23,054 nt of DNA. It comes from an uncultured Clostridia bacterium (GTDB taxonomy: Bacteria; Bacillota; Clostridia; Oscillospirales; CAG-272). The notes beneath the pieces were generated by a model. The model did no database searches. It had not been told where the DNA came from and saw only the letters and a program-made list of their open reading frames with translations. Where the stretch lies: the NCBI GenBank assembly GCA_947624945.1, contig CANQMJ010000022.1, forward strand, positions 1 through 23,054. Reading direction: 5' to 3'. Every line of letters starts with the position of its first letter. Position 1 is the first letter of the stretch. Shown piece by piece: positions 1-9,530 of the stretch. Made by a program: the position numbers and the translations under genes.

Positions 1-332
1 TAGACCGCTTGCGCTCTCAATCCAGTATGGAATGTAACGCGATAGAGGTTGATTTTCCCTTGATTTAAGCGGCTCTATGGGCATAAAAACGGCATGGTAA
101 GGGTTTTATACGTCCACCCTCAAAATTGGGCTTCTATTGCGTAACAGGCAAAGAAAAAGACGGGCAAAAAGCAATCACTTTCCGCTCGCCTTTCTCTGCA
201 CCCTGTACGGCAGCTCCCCTATTTCAGTTTGTAGGTTGATACTGTTTTATGCGTAGCTACCGTCGTATCCGCCTTTTTTGTTGAAATGATGTCGTTTTTT
301 ATAATGATTCATCCGCAATAGGACAAACGGTC
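1..332. other. Left-edge stretch with no supported gene
   Basis: I see no convincing coding frame here on either strand. Short open frames lack a ribosome binding site and recognisable protein sequence. On the minus strand this is the region downstream of the giant surface gene C and its hairpin. It has A/T-rich patches near 275-305. It may belong to a neighbouring mobile element, but nothing in it proves that. Confidence 0.5.
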
Positions 333-358
333 GTCGGGCGGTCAAATGACCGCCCGAC
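333..358 (-). terminator. Hairpin downstream of surface gene C
   Basis: A perfect 12-bp inverted repeat (gtcgggcggtca / tgaccgcccgac) with a 2-nt spacer begins 8 nt after the stop codon of surface gene C. Its position and GC-rich stem suit an intrinsic terminator. The following U-tract on the minus strand is poor, so termination may be inefficient. A similar GC-rich hairpin follows surface gene A at 15607-15636. Confidence 0.6.
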
Positions 359-365
359 GCACATT

Positions 366-3300
366 TTAATCTCTTGACGCATGGCGTCTCTTTGCTACAG
401 CATATCTGCGCTTTCTCGATTCGGTAAGCAGCGTCAGAATGATACCGGTAAGCGATACCGTCATAGCGATCATCCAGAAGCCGGTGTTTATGCCTATGTC
501 GCCGGTCATACTTACAAGATCGATGTCGCTGAGCGGGATATCCCAGTCGTCGAAATCGTCGAACGGGAAGTCGGACAGCGGGATATCGGGATCGAACAGA
601 TCCTCCCATTCGTCAAACTCGTCGCTGTCTCCGCGATGGTTGACGAATCTGACCTCATTGATCGTATCCTCTGCGATAACTCCGATAGCTCCTACCGACG
701 TCGTCTCATAGCCGTCATAGTTCGCTTCAAGCTCAGTCACCGTGTAACCGATGCCTGTCGGAAGATCGCGTGCCCATACGCTCTCACCATTTCTGAGTGC
801 GAATGTCGCAACACCGTTTGTAAACATCAGCTCTCCGTATGTGCCGTTGACCGTTGTGTCTGTGAGCGTCAGCGTGAAGTGGAATTCACGGTCAAGCTCT
901 CCCTCGCTGCCCGAAACGACCTTACGCGTTACGATCGTTCCGAGTCTCTCATTGTCGGGATATGTGACGTTTCTTCTGTTGTAGAACACTGACTGTGCCA
1001 CCCCGCCTGCCGGTATCGTACCCGTGTCGCCTACCGCATACGTCATGTAATTATCCGTGTTCGCCTCAAGCTCCGTTACAGTGTAATTGATGCCTGCCGG
1101 CAGTCCCGACGCAGACGCAGTCTCACCGTGACGCAGCATCACTGTTGCCACACCGTTCGCGAACGTCATATCGCCGTATGTGCCGTTGACCGTCGCATCC
1201 GCAAGCGTTATCACGAACGTGAATGCGTCAGCCGTATTCGACGCGTTGCCGGATACGATCTTCGTTACCGTAAGGCTTCCCTCGTCCGGCATCGGCATGT
1301 AGTTCACAAACTCTGCCGCTGCCGTGCCGTTTGCCGGTATCGCACCGACCGCACCGGTCGACGACGTCGTATATCCGACCTCCGTCTCCTCGCTTACGAC
1401 ATAGCTCGTACCTGCTGGGAGTCCCGTCGCCGTCGCCGTCTCGCCGTGACGCAGTGTGAATACTGCGACGCCGTTTACGAACGTCATATCGCCGTACGTG
1501 CCGTTTACAGTCGTATCCGCAAGCGTAACCGTGAAGTTGAACGCTGTTGTCGTGTCGCCCGCGCCGGTCACAGTCTTTGTCACAGACAGGCTGCCGTATT
1601 CGACCACAGGCATATCGTTGATAAACTCGATTGCCGATATCGCATCAGCCGTGATCGTGCCCGCCGATGCGCCTACAACGCTCGTGATATATCCGTCGCT
1701 GTTGGCACCCGTCTCTGTCACGGTATATCCGATATCTGCCGGCAGACCGGATGCACTTACGCTCTCGCCGTGGCTGAGCGTGAATGTCGCAATACCGTTT
1801 ACGAACGTCATGCCGCCGTATGTGCCGTTGACCGTCGTGTCACTGAGCGTTACCGTGAAGCTGAATTCTCTCGTCGCGTCGCCGATTCCCGTGACAGTCT
1901 TCGTAACTGTAAGTCCGCCGACTCTGTTCGTGTATGTGTTCGTGACGATCGCTTCAGCCGTCATATTGGCAGTTACCGTCACATTACCCGTGCCCGTCGT
2001 CTCGAGCGACTGACCTGCGATATTCGCGTCTGCCTCGGTCACCGTGTATTCGCCCGGTACAAGGTCATTGAGCGTCGCACTGCCGTTGCCCGTGACCGTC
2101 ACGGTCTCGCTGTATCCGTCGGGACCCGTCACCGTGAACGTGTACGTTCTGTTCGCTGCCGCGTCGCCGCCGCCGACCACTGCCTTACGTATCGTCAGCG
2201 CGCCGTACACTTCCGCATCCCTGTGGTTGGTGAACAGTGCGACTGATGTGACATTCTCCGCGATCGTACCCGTCATGCCCGTTGCCGTCGTCGTGTAACC
2301 GTCGAGATTTGCCTCAGCCTCGGTCACAGTGTAACCTGTGCCTGCCGGCAGACCGGACGCCGTTACGCTTTCGCCGCTGCTGAGCGTGAAGCTTGCAACA
2401 CCGTTCGTGAACGTCATGCCGCCGTACGTGCCGTTTATTGTCGTATCGTCAAGTGTTACAGTGAAGTTGAACGCTCTGTCGGGCTCGCCGTCCGTACCCG
2501 TTACCGTCTTCGTAACTGTAAGTCCGCCGTACTCCTCATCATTCGTATTCACGAATACAGCACTTGCTGTAACATTCTCCGCGATAGTACCCGTCGCGCC
2601 TGTTGATGTCGTCGTATAGCCGTCTTCGTTTGCCTCGGCCTCGACTACCGTGTAACCTGTGCCGACCGGCAGTCCCGTCGCCGTTACGCTTTCGCCGCTG
2701 CTGAGTGTGAATCTCGCGACGCCGTTCGTGAACGTCATACCGCCGTACGTGCCGCTGATCGCTGTGTCGAGCGTTACCGTGAAGTTGAATTCTCTCTCAA
2801 GCTCGCCCGCGCTGCCCGTTACTGTCTTGGAGACAGACAGTCCGCCTGTGCGCTCGCTGTACGTATTCGTTACCGAAGCAGTCGATACTGCATTCGCCGA
2901 TACGACTACCGTACCTGTGCCGGTCGCCTGCCAGTTCCAGCCTGCGATGCCTGCGTCTGCCTCCGTCACCGTGTAGGTGCCGGGTACGAGATTATCAAGC
3001 GTCACGCTTCCCTCGCCCGTGATCGTCACTGTCTGACTGCCGTTCGGACCCGTCACCGTGAACGAGAACGTCTTATCCTCGATATCAGCGGGACCGCCCG
3101 ATATGGACTTCGTTATCGTCAGTGAACCGTATTCGGGTTCGGGTTCATACGTGTTCGTGAATTGTGCCGTTGCTGTTCCGCCCGCAGTCACCGCAACTGT
3201 CACATTGCCGGAATATGTCCATGTGAAGCCTGTGATGTTTGCGTCTGCCTCCGCGATCGTGTATTCGCCCGGTACAAGATCGGTAAGCGTCGTCTCTCCG

Positions 3301-6300
3301 CTGCCCGTGATCGTCACGGTGTGTCCCGCAGGATAGCTCGGACCTGTTACCGTGAACGTGTACGTCTTACCATCAACAGGCGCTCCGTTAGGTTCGACTA
3401 CCTTCGTTATCGTCAGCGAACCGTACACGGGTTTCGGTTCATCGTACGTGTTCGTGATCGTCCAGATGTTTCCGACCGATGTTGCGCTCGACGTGTACCC
3501 TGCAGGTACATTCGTCTCACTTACCGTGTATTCGTGACCGTCCGGAAGATCGGTCCATGTGTGCGACCAGCTGTTGTCCGCGCTCAGCGTTACCGCGTCG
3601 CCGTATGCTGCGCCGTCCTGAGACAGCTGCACCGTTACGCTTGCCGGTCTTGCTTCTTCATTTCCGGCGTCGTTCCATACCTTTTCGACCGATACATCTA
3701 CGGTCGCGGGTCCGGGCGTCGGCGTGTACGTATTCGTTATCGTCCATCTGTTTCCGACCGACGTTGCCTCCGACGTGTACCCTGCAGGTACATTCGTCTC
3801 GCTTACCGTGTAGTCGTGACCGTCCGGAAGATCGGTCCATGTGTGCGACCAGCTGTTGTCCCCGTTCAGCGTTACTGCCGTATCGTATGCCGCGCCGTCC
3901 CGATATAGCTGCACCGTTACGCTTTCCGGACGTGCATCCTCATTTCCGGTATCCTCCCATACCTTTGAAACCGATACTTCTACGGTCGCGGGTCCGGGCG
4001 TCGGCGTGTACGTATTCGTTACATTCACAACAGTGTCGCTCGTTGTGATCGTACCGCTGTTCACATTGCCGCTGTAGCTTGTTTTATAGCCTTCATCCGA
4101 ATAATCGGCTTCGTCTACCGTGTATCCGATTCCGACCGGCAGACCGGTCGCAGTGGCGCTTTCACCGTGTTTCAGTGAGAACTCTGCAACTCCGTTTACG
4201 AACTCCATGTCGCCGTACGTGCCGTTGATCGTTCCGTCATCGAGCGTCACCGTGAAATCAAACGTTTTGTCTGTGTCTGCTCCCGTGCCGGCTACGCTCT
4301 TCGTAACTGTCAGCAAACCGTATTCGGGTTCCGGCGTATACGTGTTCGTTATCGTTGCATTAGCAACTTCATCCGCGGTAACTGTCGCAGTCTTATTGCC
4401 GGTTACGTTGAGCGTGTAACCGTTAACCTGCGCATCAGTCTCGTTCTCCGTGATCGTGTATTCGCCAAGTACGAGATTTTCAAGCGTCGTCTCTCCGTTA
4501 CCCTTGACAGTTACATTTTCGTCCTTGTATCCGTTCGGTCCCGTTACTGTAAATTTGAATTCCTTGTTCGCTGCCTCTTCTGCGCTGAGACCGTCGACTA
4601 CTTTCTTTATCTTCAGCGAACCGACAACTCTGTTGTTCTCGACGATGACAGTGCTACCTGCGGTTGTGATCGTGCCTGTTGCATTTGTTTTACCGACTTC
4701 ACCGTTATACTTCGTCGTGTAGTTGTCAGCGTTTGCTTCCGTCTCGGTGACGGTGTAACCCACACCTGCGGGAAGTCCCTTCGCCGTCTTGGATTCACCG
4801 TCTTTCAGCGTGAACTTTGCGACGCCGTTCGTGAACTTCATATCGCCGAACGTGCCGTTGATCGTCTTGTCGTCCAGCGCTACGGTGAAGTTGAACTCCT
4901 TCGTCTTGTCGCCGCCGTTGCCGGTGACCGTCTTGGATACGGTCAGATCACCCGTCTTGCGCGTGTTCGTAAACGTGGCGATTGAAGCACCCGTCGTTTC
5001 CGCACCATCCTTCGTGTAGACGCCCGTAGCCTGAAGGGTCTCGCCGACCTCTGTGACCGTGACCGTCAGCGTCCATTTGCTTGTGTCATACTCGAACTCG
5101 GTCGAATCTTCATCGACAGTTTCGGTGATCGTGTATGTGTACGTACCATCTTCGGTGAATTTTATGTTGCCGAACAATCCGCTGCCCGCGCCCTTGATTG
5201 TTACGGTGTCACCGCCTGTTTCCGGCTTAGGCGCGTCACCATTCGGAGTCAGCGTGAACGTGAATGTCACATCAGTCGACGCTTTCGGACCGATGAGCTT
5301 TTTCTCCACTTTGGGCGTGAACTCGCCGTCGCCGGGTTTGTCGTTTGTCACAACGGCGTTCTGAGTTGTAGCTGCTTCGATTGTCCCGCGTGTTCCCGTT
5401 TCAGCCTTCGTATAGCCGTCAGTGCTGTAATCGCCCTCGTTGACCGTATACGTCGTGCCGACCGGCAGACCTTCGACCGTCAGCGTCTCGCTATGCTTTA
5501 GCGTGAACGTAAGCGTGCTACCATTCCACTTCACACTGTGACCGTCCTCGCTGCCGTCACTGAACGTCAGCGTTGCAACATCTTGCCACTCCGGCGCCGT
5601 CTTGCCATCGGGCGCGGTGAATGTCACTTCAAAGCTGAAATCTTTCGTCTTGTCGCCCGCGCTGCCCGTGACTGTCTTCGTCACCTTCAGCGAGCCCGTC
5701 TCATACGTGTTCGTAAACTTGGCAGCTGCTGTGTTCGATTCAGTTTCGCCCTTCTTGTACGTGCCCGTAGCAACAAGCTTGCCGCCATTATCCTCGACTT
5801 TGACCGTCAGCGTCCATTCGCTTCCATCGTAGTTGACGCGTGCATCGTTGCCGGTAGTCTCCTTGATCGTGTACGTGTACGTACCCGGCTTGTCGTATGT
5901 GATTGCACCGAACGGAGCCGTCTGTACCTTGTCAATCGCCGAACCCGTGCCGGTGTATGTCACAGACGCTTTGTTGTTGTATCTTTCGGGCAGCGTAGTA
6001 CCCTCATTCGCCTCGATCGTGAATTCGAACGTCAGCGACTGACCGTCTTTGAGCTTTTCTGCGCCCGTCAGCGTCTTTTCGACTTTCGGCGTAAACTTGG
6101 CGTCATCGGGATTGTACGTGTTCGTGCATGTGAGCTCGACCGATTTTTTATCATTCGTTATCGCGCCCGACGGCTCACCATTCGTCCACGACGTCTTGTA
6201 ACCGTTTTGGTTCGCATCCGTCTCCTCGACCTTATACGTCGTTCCGACGGGCAGATTGTCTATCGTGACCGATTCGCTGTCTTTGAGTGTGAATGTGAGC

Positions 6301-8516
6301 GTGTTACCAGTCCAGTTCACACTGTATCCGGTCTCTGTGTCTTTATCGAACGTCAGCTTTGCAGTATTCTTATAATCCACCGTCTTGCTCGCAGGCGCGG
6401 TAAACTTCACTGTGAAGGTGAATTCCTTCGACATATCTGCACCTTTGCCAGTGACAGTTTTCCTTACGATAAGCTGACCCGCATCGGTGTTGTTGAACGT
6501 AGGTATACCGCTGCTAACGGGTTCTTCGTTTAAAACATTACCGTACTCATCCTTGATCTTGGTGATAGTCTTCTTCGTTCCAACATGCTCTATGCTTATT
6601 ACTTTAACATTAACGTTATTGTTGCTGTCGTCAGCCGGTTTATATACTTCATCTGTTGTTGTCGTTGTCGTTTTTATTGTCAGATCGATTTTATATACAG
6701 ACTGATCGTAGTAGATCTCCGAGGTCGCTCCGCTCGGGACTATCTCTTTAAGATAGAATGCAAGTGTACCTTCGGTTACTACTATTGTTCTTTTTCCATC
6801 CGAACTTGTGCTTACGGGCTTCTTATTCGATATTTTTTTACTTATCTGCTGATACCCAGTGAAACTGAAATTGATTGTTCCGTCTGCGCCATTCGTAGCT
6901 CTTGCAGCCTCTTGAGTGCAAGCTTCATTATAATAAAGTCCGAATGTGAACTTTTTACCTGTGGGAACTGCACCGTTGAACGTTTTAGCTGCGTCAAGGC
7001 TCAACTCAAGAGTTTCGAATTTGAATTCATGCGACTCAGAAGAACCGAACACGATCGTACCGTTGCATCCGATACCGCCGCCGTGAACCTTGGATGTGTT
7101 TCCTTCGATCAGCACGCCGCCATTTGTATTACGCTCATTTTCTGCGTCCTCTTTTGCCTCCTCGGTAGGATGAGCCACAAGACCGACATCGGTTTTATCA
7201 AATGACAACACTTCGCTATCAGGGATAGTAACTGTCTTTCCCTCAAGATATCCTTGATCGTTTTTTGTGCTGTATATGCATTCATATTGAGCGGAACCGC
7301 CGCCGACCATATAATTGTTTACAAACGTCGAGCCGGCATTATAGAGGTCTTTCGAATTATCTGCTTTGATTCCAATACCTGTTGATTCTTTGTAATGGTC
7401 AATTATTTCAGCTGTATTGTTACGGCTCGTCGCGTTAATGTTTTTACCATGCTTTCCGAGCGTATGTGAGGTACCTTTTGCAATATTATCGTATACAGCT
7501 GCGCCGTCAGTCGAGATCAGTGCTGCTGCACCGTGGCAGCAGCCGGCGATACCGCCACCGAAACCGTCGGCAGTATTAGCTTTTATGATCGCGTTATGCA
7601 GAGTTGCTTTACCGTTATTGTTTACGTAAAGTCCGCCGCCGCCGAGGTCGGTCGTAGAATTGCACACGTTTTCTTTGATTTCACCGCCCGTGATCAGCGC
7701 GGTTCCGTATACAAATATACCGCCGCCCTCGCCAGCGAGGTTTTCGTTTGCTCCATGACTAACATAATCTACTGTGCTGTTATTGCTGACAGTACCGCTT
7801 GTCATAGTCAGTGAAGCTCCCTGATTGACGAAGATACCGCCGCCTCGGTGAGCCGTATTTCCCGTTATAATACCGCCCGCAAGCGTGAACGAACCGCTTT
7901 CAACATACACGCCGCCGCCGACGAGAGTTCTACCATTCTTTTCCCCTCCTTCCGAAAGACCTAATTTGCTCATCCAACCAATTTCGCCATCGAGCTTTAT
8001 TTGATACCAATCTCCCTTCTTTCCTAAGTAGACTGCATATTTACCAGCTGCAGGAGTGCTTTTTACATCATAACTTTGTCCCGCTCCTTCACGGAAACGA
8101 TAACCGCCCGTCGTGTAATATACATTACTTCTTCCGGCAAGCTCAAGGTCTGTGTTTTCAAGCCATGTACCCGTACCGCCTGTAACGGTGACGCTGCCCT
8201 TCAGTGTGACATTCGCGCCGCCTGTAATAAGTATGGCGCTTCCATTGCCATTCGCGTTAATAGTACCGTTACCGTCAATAGTGACATCTTTGTTACTATC
8301 TGTAGATGTATCGATAACAATACAACCAGTATAGGTGTCATTTACGGTGTATGTACCGCCCTGCGTTATTTTTCCACCATCAGGTATAGTGTTACCTGCT
8401 GCCGCGTGGACAACGGGAAAGAACCCGAGCCCGATAAACGTGGTCAGGATCATGCACAGGCTGAGCAGTCCCGCCAGCATGCGCGAGGGCAGTCCGTAAG
8501 TAGTCGTTTGTTTCAT
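366..8516 (-). CDS. Surface protein C: giant beta-helix and Ig-module adhesin, 2716 aa
   Basis: Predicted secreted, wall-attached adhesin or stalk protein. The start is the ATG at 8516, because AGGAGG lies 8 nt upstream; an upstream in-frame Met at 8537 would be inside that leader. Order: signal peptide (about 1-40), a parallel beta-helix region of GGGI/GGG-type repeats (about 45-480) interrupted by an SH3b-like stretch (about 132-190), a Spy0128-like pilin module (about 496-675), then about 18 Ig-like modules. Most start with GSLTVTK-type strands (DUF5979/DUF7601-like). Two are further Spy0128-like modules (from about 803 and 1063) and two are adjacent Cna_B modules (from about 1510 and 1606). 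An Asp-rich spacer, VSMTG (2668-2672), a hydrophobic helix and an Arg/Lys tail end the protein. The sorting motif lacks the usual Pro. Family names come from memory of motifs, and the ligand is unknown. The gene lies 91 nt after the AP2 gene with no clear promoter of its own, so it probably depends on the invertible promoter at 9427-9455. Confidence 0.9.
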   Translation of the reverse strand: MKQTTTYGLPSRMLAGLLSLCMILTTFIGLGFFPVVHAAAGNTIPDGGKITQGGTYTVNDTYTGCIVIDTSTDSNKDVTIDGNGTINANGNGSAILITGGANVTLKGSVTVTGGTGTWLENTDLELAGRSNVYYTTGGYRFREGAGQSYDVKSTPAAGKYAVYLGKKGDWYQIKLDGEIGWMSKLGLSEGGEKNGRTLVGGGVYVESGSFTLAGGIITGNTAHRGGGIFVNQGASLTMTSGTVSNNSTVDYVSHGANENLAGEGGGIFVYGTALITGGEIKENVCNSTTDLGGGGLYVNNNGKATLHNAIIKANTADGFGGGIAGCCHGAAALISTDGAAVYDNIAKGTSHTLGKHGKNINATSRNNTAEIIDHYKESTGIGIKADNSKDLYNAGSTFVNNYMVGGGSAQYECIYSTKNDQGYLEGKTVTIPDSEVLSFDKTDVGLVAHPTEEAKEDAENERNTNGGVLIEGNTSKVHGGGIGCNGTIVFGSSESHEFKFETLELSLDAAKTFNGAVPTGKKFTFGLYYNEACTQEAARATNGADGTINFSFTGYQQISKKISNKKPVSTSSDGKRTIVVTEGTLAFYLKEIVPSGATSEIYYDQSVYKIDLTIKTTTTTTDEVYKPADDSNNNVNVKVISIEHVGTKKTITKIKDEYGNVLNEEPVSSGIPTFNNTDAGQLIVRKTVTGKGADMSKEFTFTVKFTAPASKTVDYKNTAKLTFDKDTETGYSVNWTGNTLTFTLKDSESVTIDNLPVGTTYKVEETDANQNGYKTSWTNGEPSGAITNDKKSVELTCTNTYNPDDAKFTPKVEKTLTGAEKLKDGQSLTFEFTIEANEGTTLPERYNNKASVTYTGTGSAIDKVQTAPFGAITYDKPGTYTYTIKETTGNDARVNYDGSEWTLTVKVEDNGGKLVATGTYKKGETESNTAAAKFTNTYETGSLKVTKTVTGSAGDKTKDFSFEVTFTAPDGKTAPEWQDVATLTFSDGSEDGHSVKWNGSTLTFTLKHSETLTVEGLPVGTTYTVNEGDYSTDGYTKAETGTRGTIEAATTQNAVVTNDKPGDGEFTPKVEKKLIGPKASTDVTFTFTLTPNGDAPKPETGGDTVTIKGAGSGLFGNIKFTEDGTYTYTITETVDEDSTEFEYDTSKWTLTVTVTEVGETLQATGVYTKDGAETTGASIATFTNTRKTGDLTVSKTVTGNGGDKTKEFNFTVALDDKTINGTFGDMKFTNGVAKFTLKDGESKTAKGLPAGVGYTVTETEANADNYTTKYNGEVGKTNATGTITTAGSTVIVENNRVVGSLKIKKVVDGLSAEEAANKEFKFTVTGPNGYKDENVTVKGNGETTLENLVLGEYTITENETDAQVNGYTLNVTGNKTATVTADEVANATITNTYTPEPEYGLLTVTKSVAGTGADTDKTFDFTVTLDDGTINGTYGDMEFVNGVAEFSLKHGESATATGLPVGIGYTVDEADYSDEGYKTSYSGNVNSGTITTSDTVVNVTNTYTPTPGPATVEVSVSKVWEDTGNEDARPESVTVQLYRDGAAYDTAVTLNGDNSWSHTWTDLPDGHDYTVSETNVPAGYTSEATSVGNRWTITNTYTPTPGPATVDVSVEKVWNDAGNEEARPASVTVQLSQDGAAYGDAVTLSADNSWSHTWTDLPDGHEYTVSETNVPAGYTSSATSVGNIWTITNTYDEPKPVYGSLTITKVVEPNGAPVDGKTYTFTVTGPSYPAGHTVTITGSGETTLTDLVPGEYTIAEADANITGFTWTYSGNVTVAVTAGGTATAQFTNTYEPEPEYGSLTITKSISGGPADIEDKTFSFTVTGPNGSQTVTITGEGSVTLDNLVPGTYTVTEADAGIAGWNWQATGTGTVVVSANAVSTASVTNTYSERTGGLSVSKTVTGSAGELEREFNFTVTLDTAISGTYGGMTFTNGVARFTLSSGESVTATGLPVGTGYTVVEAEANEDGYTTTSTGATGTIAENVTASAVFVNTNDEEYGGLTVTKTVTGTDGEPDRAFNFTVTLDDTTINGTYGGMTFTNGVASFTLSSGESVTASGLPAGTGYTVTEAEANLDGYTTTATGMTGTIAENVTSVALFTNHRDAEVYGALTIRKAVVGGGDAAANRTYTFTVTGPDGYSETVTVTGNGSATLNDLVPGEYTVTEADANIAGQSLETTGTGNVTVTANMTAEAIVTNTYTNRVGGLTVTKTVTGIGDATREFSFTVTLSDTTVNGTYGGMTFVNGIATFTLSHGESVSASGLPADIGYTVTETGANSDGYITSVVGASAGTITADAISAIEFINDMPVVEYGSLSVTKTVTGAGDTTTAFNFTVTLADTTVNGTYGDMTFVNGVAVFTLRHGETATATGLPAGTSYVVSEETEVGYTTSSTGAVGAIPANGTAAAEFVNYMPMPDEGSLTVTKIVSGNASNTADAFTFVITLADATVNGTYGDMTFANGVATVMLRHGETASASGLPAGINYTVTELEANTDNYMTYAVGDTGTIPAGGVAQSVFYNRRNVTYPDNERLGTIVTRKVVSGSEGELDREFHFTLTLTDTTVNGTYGELMFTNGVATFALRNGESVWARDLPTGIGYTVTELEANYDGYETTSVGAIGVIAEDTINEVRFVNHRGDSDEFDEWEDLFDPDIPLSDFPFDDFDDWDIPLSDIDLVSMTGDIGINTGFWMIAMTVSLTGIILTLLTESRKRRYAVAKRRHASRD
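578..728. repeat. 151-bp block identical to 15690-15840
   Basis: Base-by-base comparison shows no mismatch between 578-728 and 15690-15840, in the same orientation and 15,112 bp apart. It encodes the second half of the last Ig-like module and the start of the Asp-rich spacer of surface protein C. Similarity continues at a lower level toward higher coordinates, while identity stops abruptly at the low-coordinate end, at a GATATCCCGC sequence. Confidence 0.95.
3440..4010 (-). repeat. Tandem Cna_B module duplication in gene C
   Basis: Two adjacent units about 282 bp (94 codons) apart encode near-identical Cna_B-type modules, one starting VEVSVSKVW and the other VDVSVEKVW. Both contain WSHTWTDLPDGH and end in WTITNTY. 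The shared stretch tgcaggtacattcgtctc occurs at 3501 and 3783. This looks like a module duplication inside the coding frame, with boundaries given approximately. Confidence 0.85.
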
Positions 8517-8524
8517 AAACTTTT

Positions 8525-8530
8525 CCTCCT
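8525..8530 (-). promoter_or_regulatory. Shine-Dalgarno sequence fixing the start of gene C
   Basis: AGGAGG on the minus strand with an 8-nt spacer selects the ATG at 8514-8516. This excludes the longer in-frame start at 8537. Confidence 0.9.
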
Positions 8531-8587
8531 GAATCAAAGAAAAATTTCGAACATTTCGTTCGGGTTAAGGATAAAAACTTTATTGAC

Positions 8588-8604
8588 CGGCGCTGTCGGC
8601 GCCG
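8588..8604 (-). terminator. Weak hairpin between the AP2 gene and gene C
   Basis: A 6-bp GC stem (CGGCGC / GCGCCG, 5-nt loop) sits a few bases after the AP2 stop codon. On the minus strand it is followed by GTCAATAAAGTTTTTATCC, an interrupted U-rich stretch. It could act as a leaky terminator or attenuator that lowers adhesin transcription relative to AP2. Confidence 0.4.
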
Positions 8605-8607
8605 CTT

Positions 8608-9351
8608 TCACACGCCGTTCGTCGAGACGAGAAACTCGCCGTTGACGCGGCTTACCGTATAGTAGAACGGATCGTTCTTTTCCCTGTCGGGGTCTTTTTC
8701 CGTTGACCTCTTATATTTTTCGAGCGCATCGAGGTAGCCCTTGTGAAGCTGCTCCTCCGCGTCGAGCCGCGCTCTCACAGCTTCATCATATGTCTTGTAG
8801 TACCCGAGCGTATAGTGTACCTTGCGGAACGTGATGCTCGCTCTGTATCTGCCGTCTTTGGTGATGTATAACCCGCGGAAGCCCGCCTTGTTCTCGGTTT
8901 TGTCCGTTTCGATCCGTCGGAGCCGCTCTATGCATGTGTCGTCCCGATATCGCATGTGCTCGTGCATTCGCGAGCGCTTCTCGTCGTTGAGACAGCCGCA
9001 GCTCATCGTCCGTCCGCTGTTTAGGCTTGACGCACTTACGTCGATCTCCCCGCCGCAGTCGCACACACAGTGCCATACGGAGCGGCTGTTCCCGTTTTTT
9101 GTTCTGTACACGGCAACGAGTCGTCCGAAACGCTGCCCCGTTATGTCAAGTGCATTATATGAGGCGCCGTGCCGCAGACACCCGCAGCTTTTCCTGTGCC
9201 CGCTTTTGAGTGACGATGTCTGAACAACACATTCGTTTCCGCAGCTGCATCTGCACACCCAGCACGTTTTGCCATATTTGTCATTCGGCGCCCGCCGCAG
9301 TACGGTGAGCTCACCGAACTGTCTGTCCGTGAGATCATCCGTTTGTCTCAT
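8608..9351 (-). CDS. AP2-domain DNA-binding protein with two Cys-rich modules, 247 aa
   Basis: Likely DNA-binding protein of the AP2 family found in phages, homing endonucleases and mobile elements. Two Cys-rich, zinc-ribbon-like modules come first: residues about 10-60 with CWVCRCSCGNE and SCGC, and about 70-121 with CVCDCGGE and SCGC. Each begins with an FG-x-L-x-V-type strand. An AP2 domain follows at about 158-202 (GFRGLYITKDGRYRASITF, then GYYKTYDEAVRAR). I chose the ATG at 9351 because GGAGGGG lies 10 nt upstream; the longer frame to 9438 would run through the recombination site. I see no nuclease motif. It is the first gene after the invertible promoter and lies upstream of adhesin C. 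A regulatory role toward the adhesin or the switch is inference. A broken relative sits upstream of surface gene B. Confidence 0.85.
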   Translation of the reverse strand: MRQTDDLTDRQFGELTVLRRAPNDKYGKTCWVCRCSCGNECVVQTSSLKSGHRKSCGCLRHGASYNALDITGQRFGRLVAVYRTKNGNSRSVWHCVCDCGGEIDVSASSLNSGRTMSCGCLNDEKRSRMHEHMRYRDDTCIERLRRIETDKTENKAGFRGLYITKDGRYRASITFRKVHYTLGYYKTYDEAVRARLDAEEQLHKGYLDALEKYKRSTEKDPDREKNDPFYYTVSRVNGEFLVSTNGV

Positions 9352-9385
9352 GTTATGCGTTCCCCTCCGATACGTACATAGCTCA

Positions 9386-9411
9386 CAGTCAAAAAGTGTA
9401 CTTTGTGACAG
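9386..9411 (+). other. Recombination site A (left crossover site)
   Basis: The 26-bp imperfect palindrome has half-sites cagtcaaaaagt and actttgtgacag around a central GT at 9398-9399. The two 12-bp halves around a 2-bp core match the layout of serine invertase sites such as hix, whose halves also carry a TCAAAAA-type core. The site lies in the leader between the predicted transcription start (about 9420) and the AP2 ribosome binding site. Confidence 0.8.
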
Positions 9412-9426
9412 TTTGATACAGATGTA

Positions 9427-9455
9427 AATATACCACAAGATAATATAAAAGTCAA
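9427..9455 (-). promoter_or_regulatory. Sigma-A promoter inside the invertible segment
   Basis: On the minus strand: -35 TTGACT (9450-9455), a 17-bp spacer, and -10 TATATT (9427-9432). Each box is one base from the sigma-A consensus and the spacing is ideal. The predicted start is near 9420, about 70 nt upstream of the AP2 ATG. Confidence 0.85.
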
Positions 9456-9530
9456 CCCTTTACAGAAGTTTTTCTGTTCGATTTCCGCAAATTTGCATAG
9501 AATAAATTGCGTTTACTCCAAAATTATGCA

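Noticed and set aside
1128..2246. 372-aa plus-strand open frame and other long antisense frames over gene C
   Set aside because: They are shadows of the strongly biased codons in the minus-strand Ig modules, rich in Arg and Cys, without start signals.
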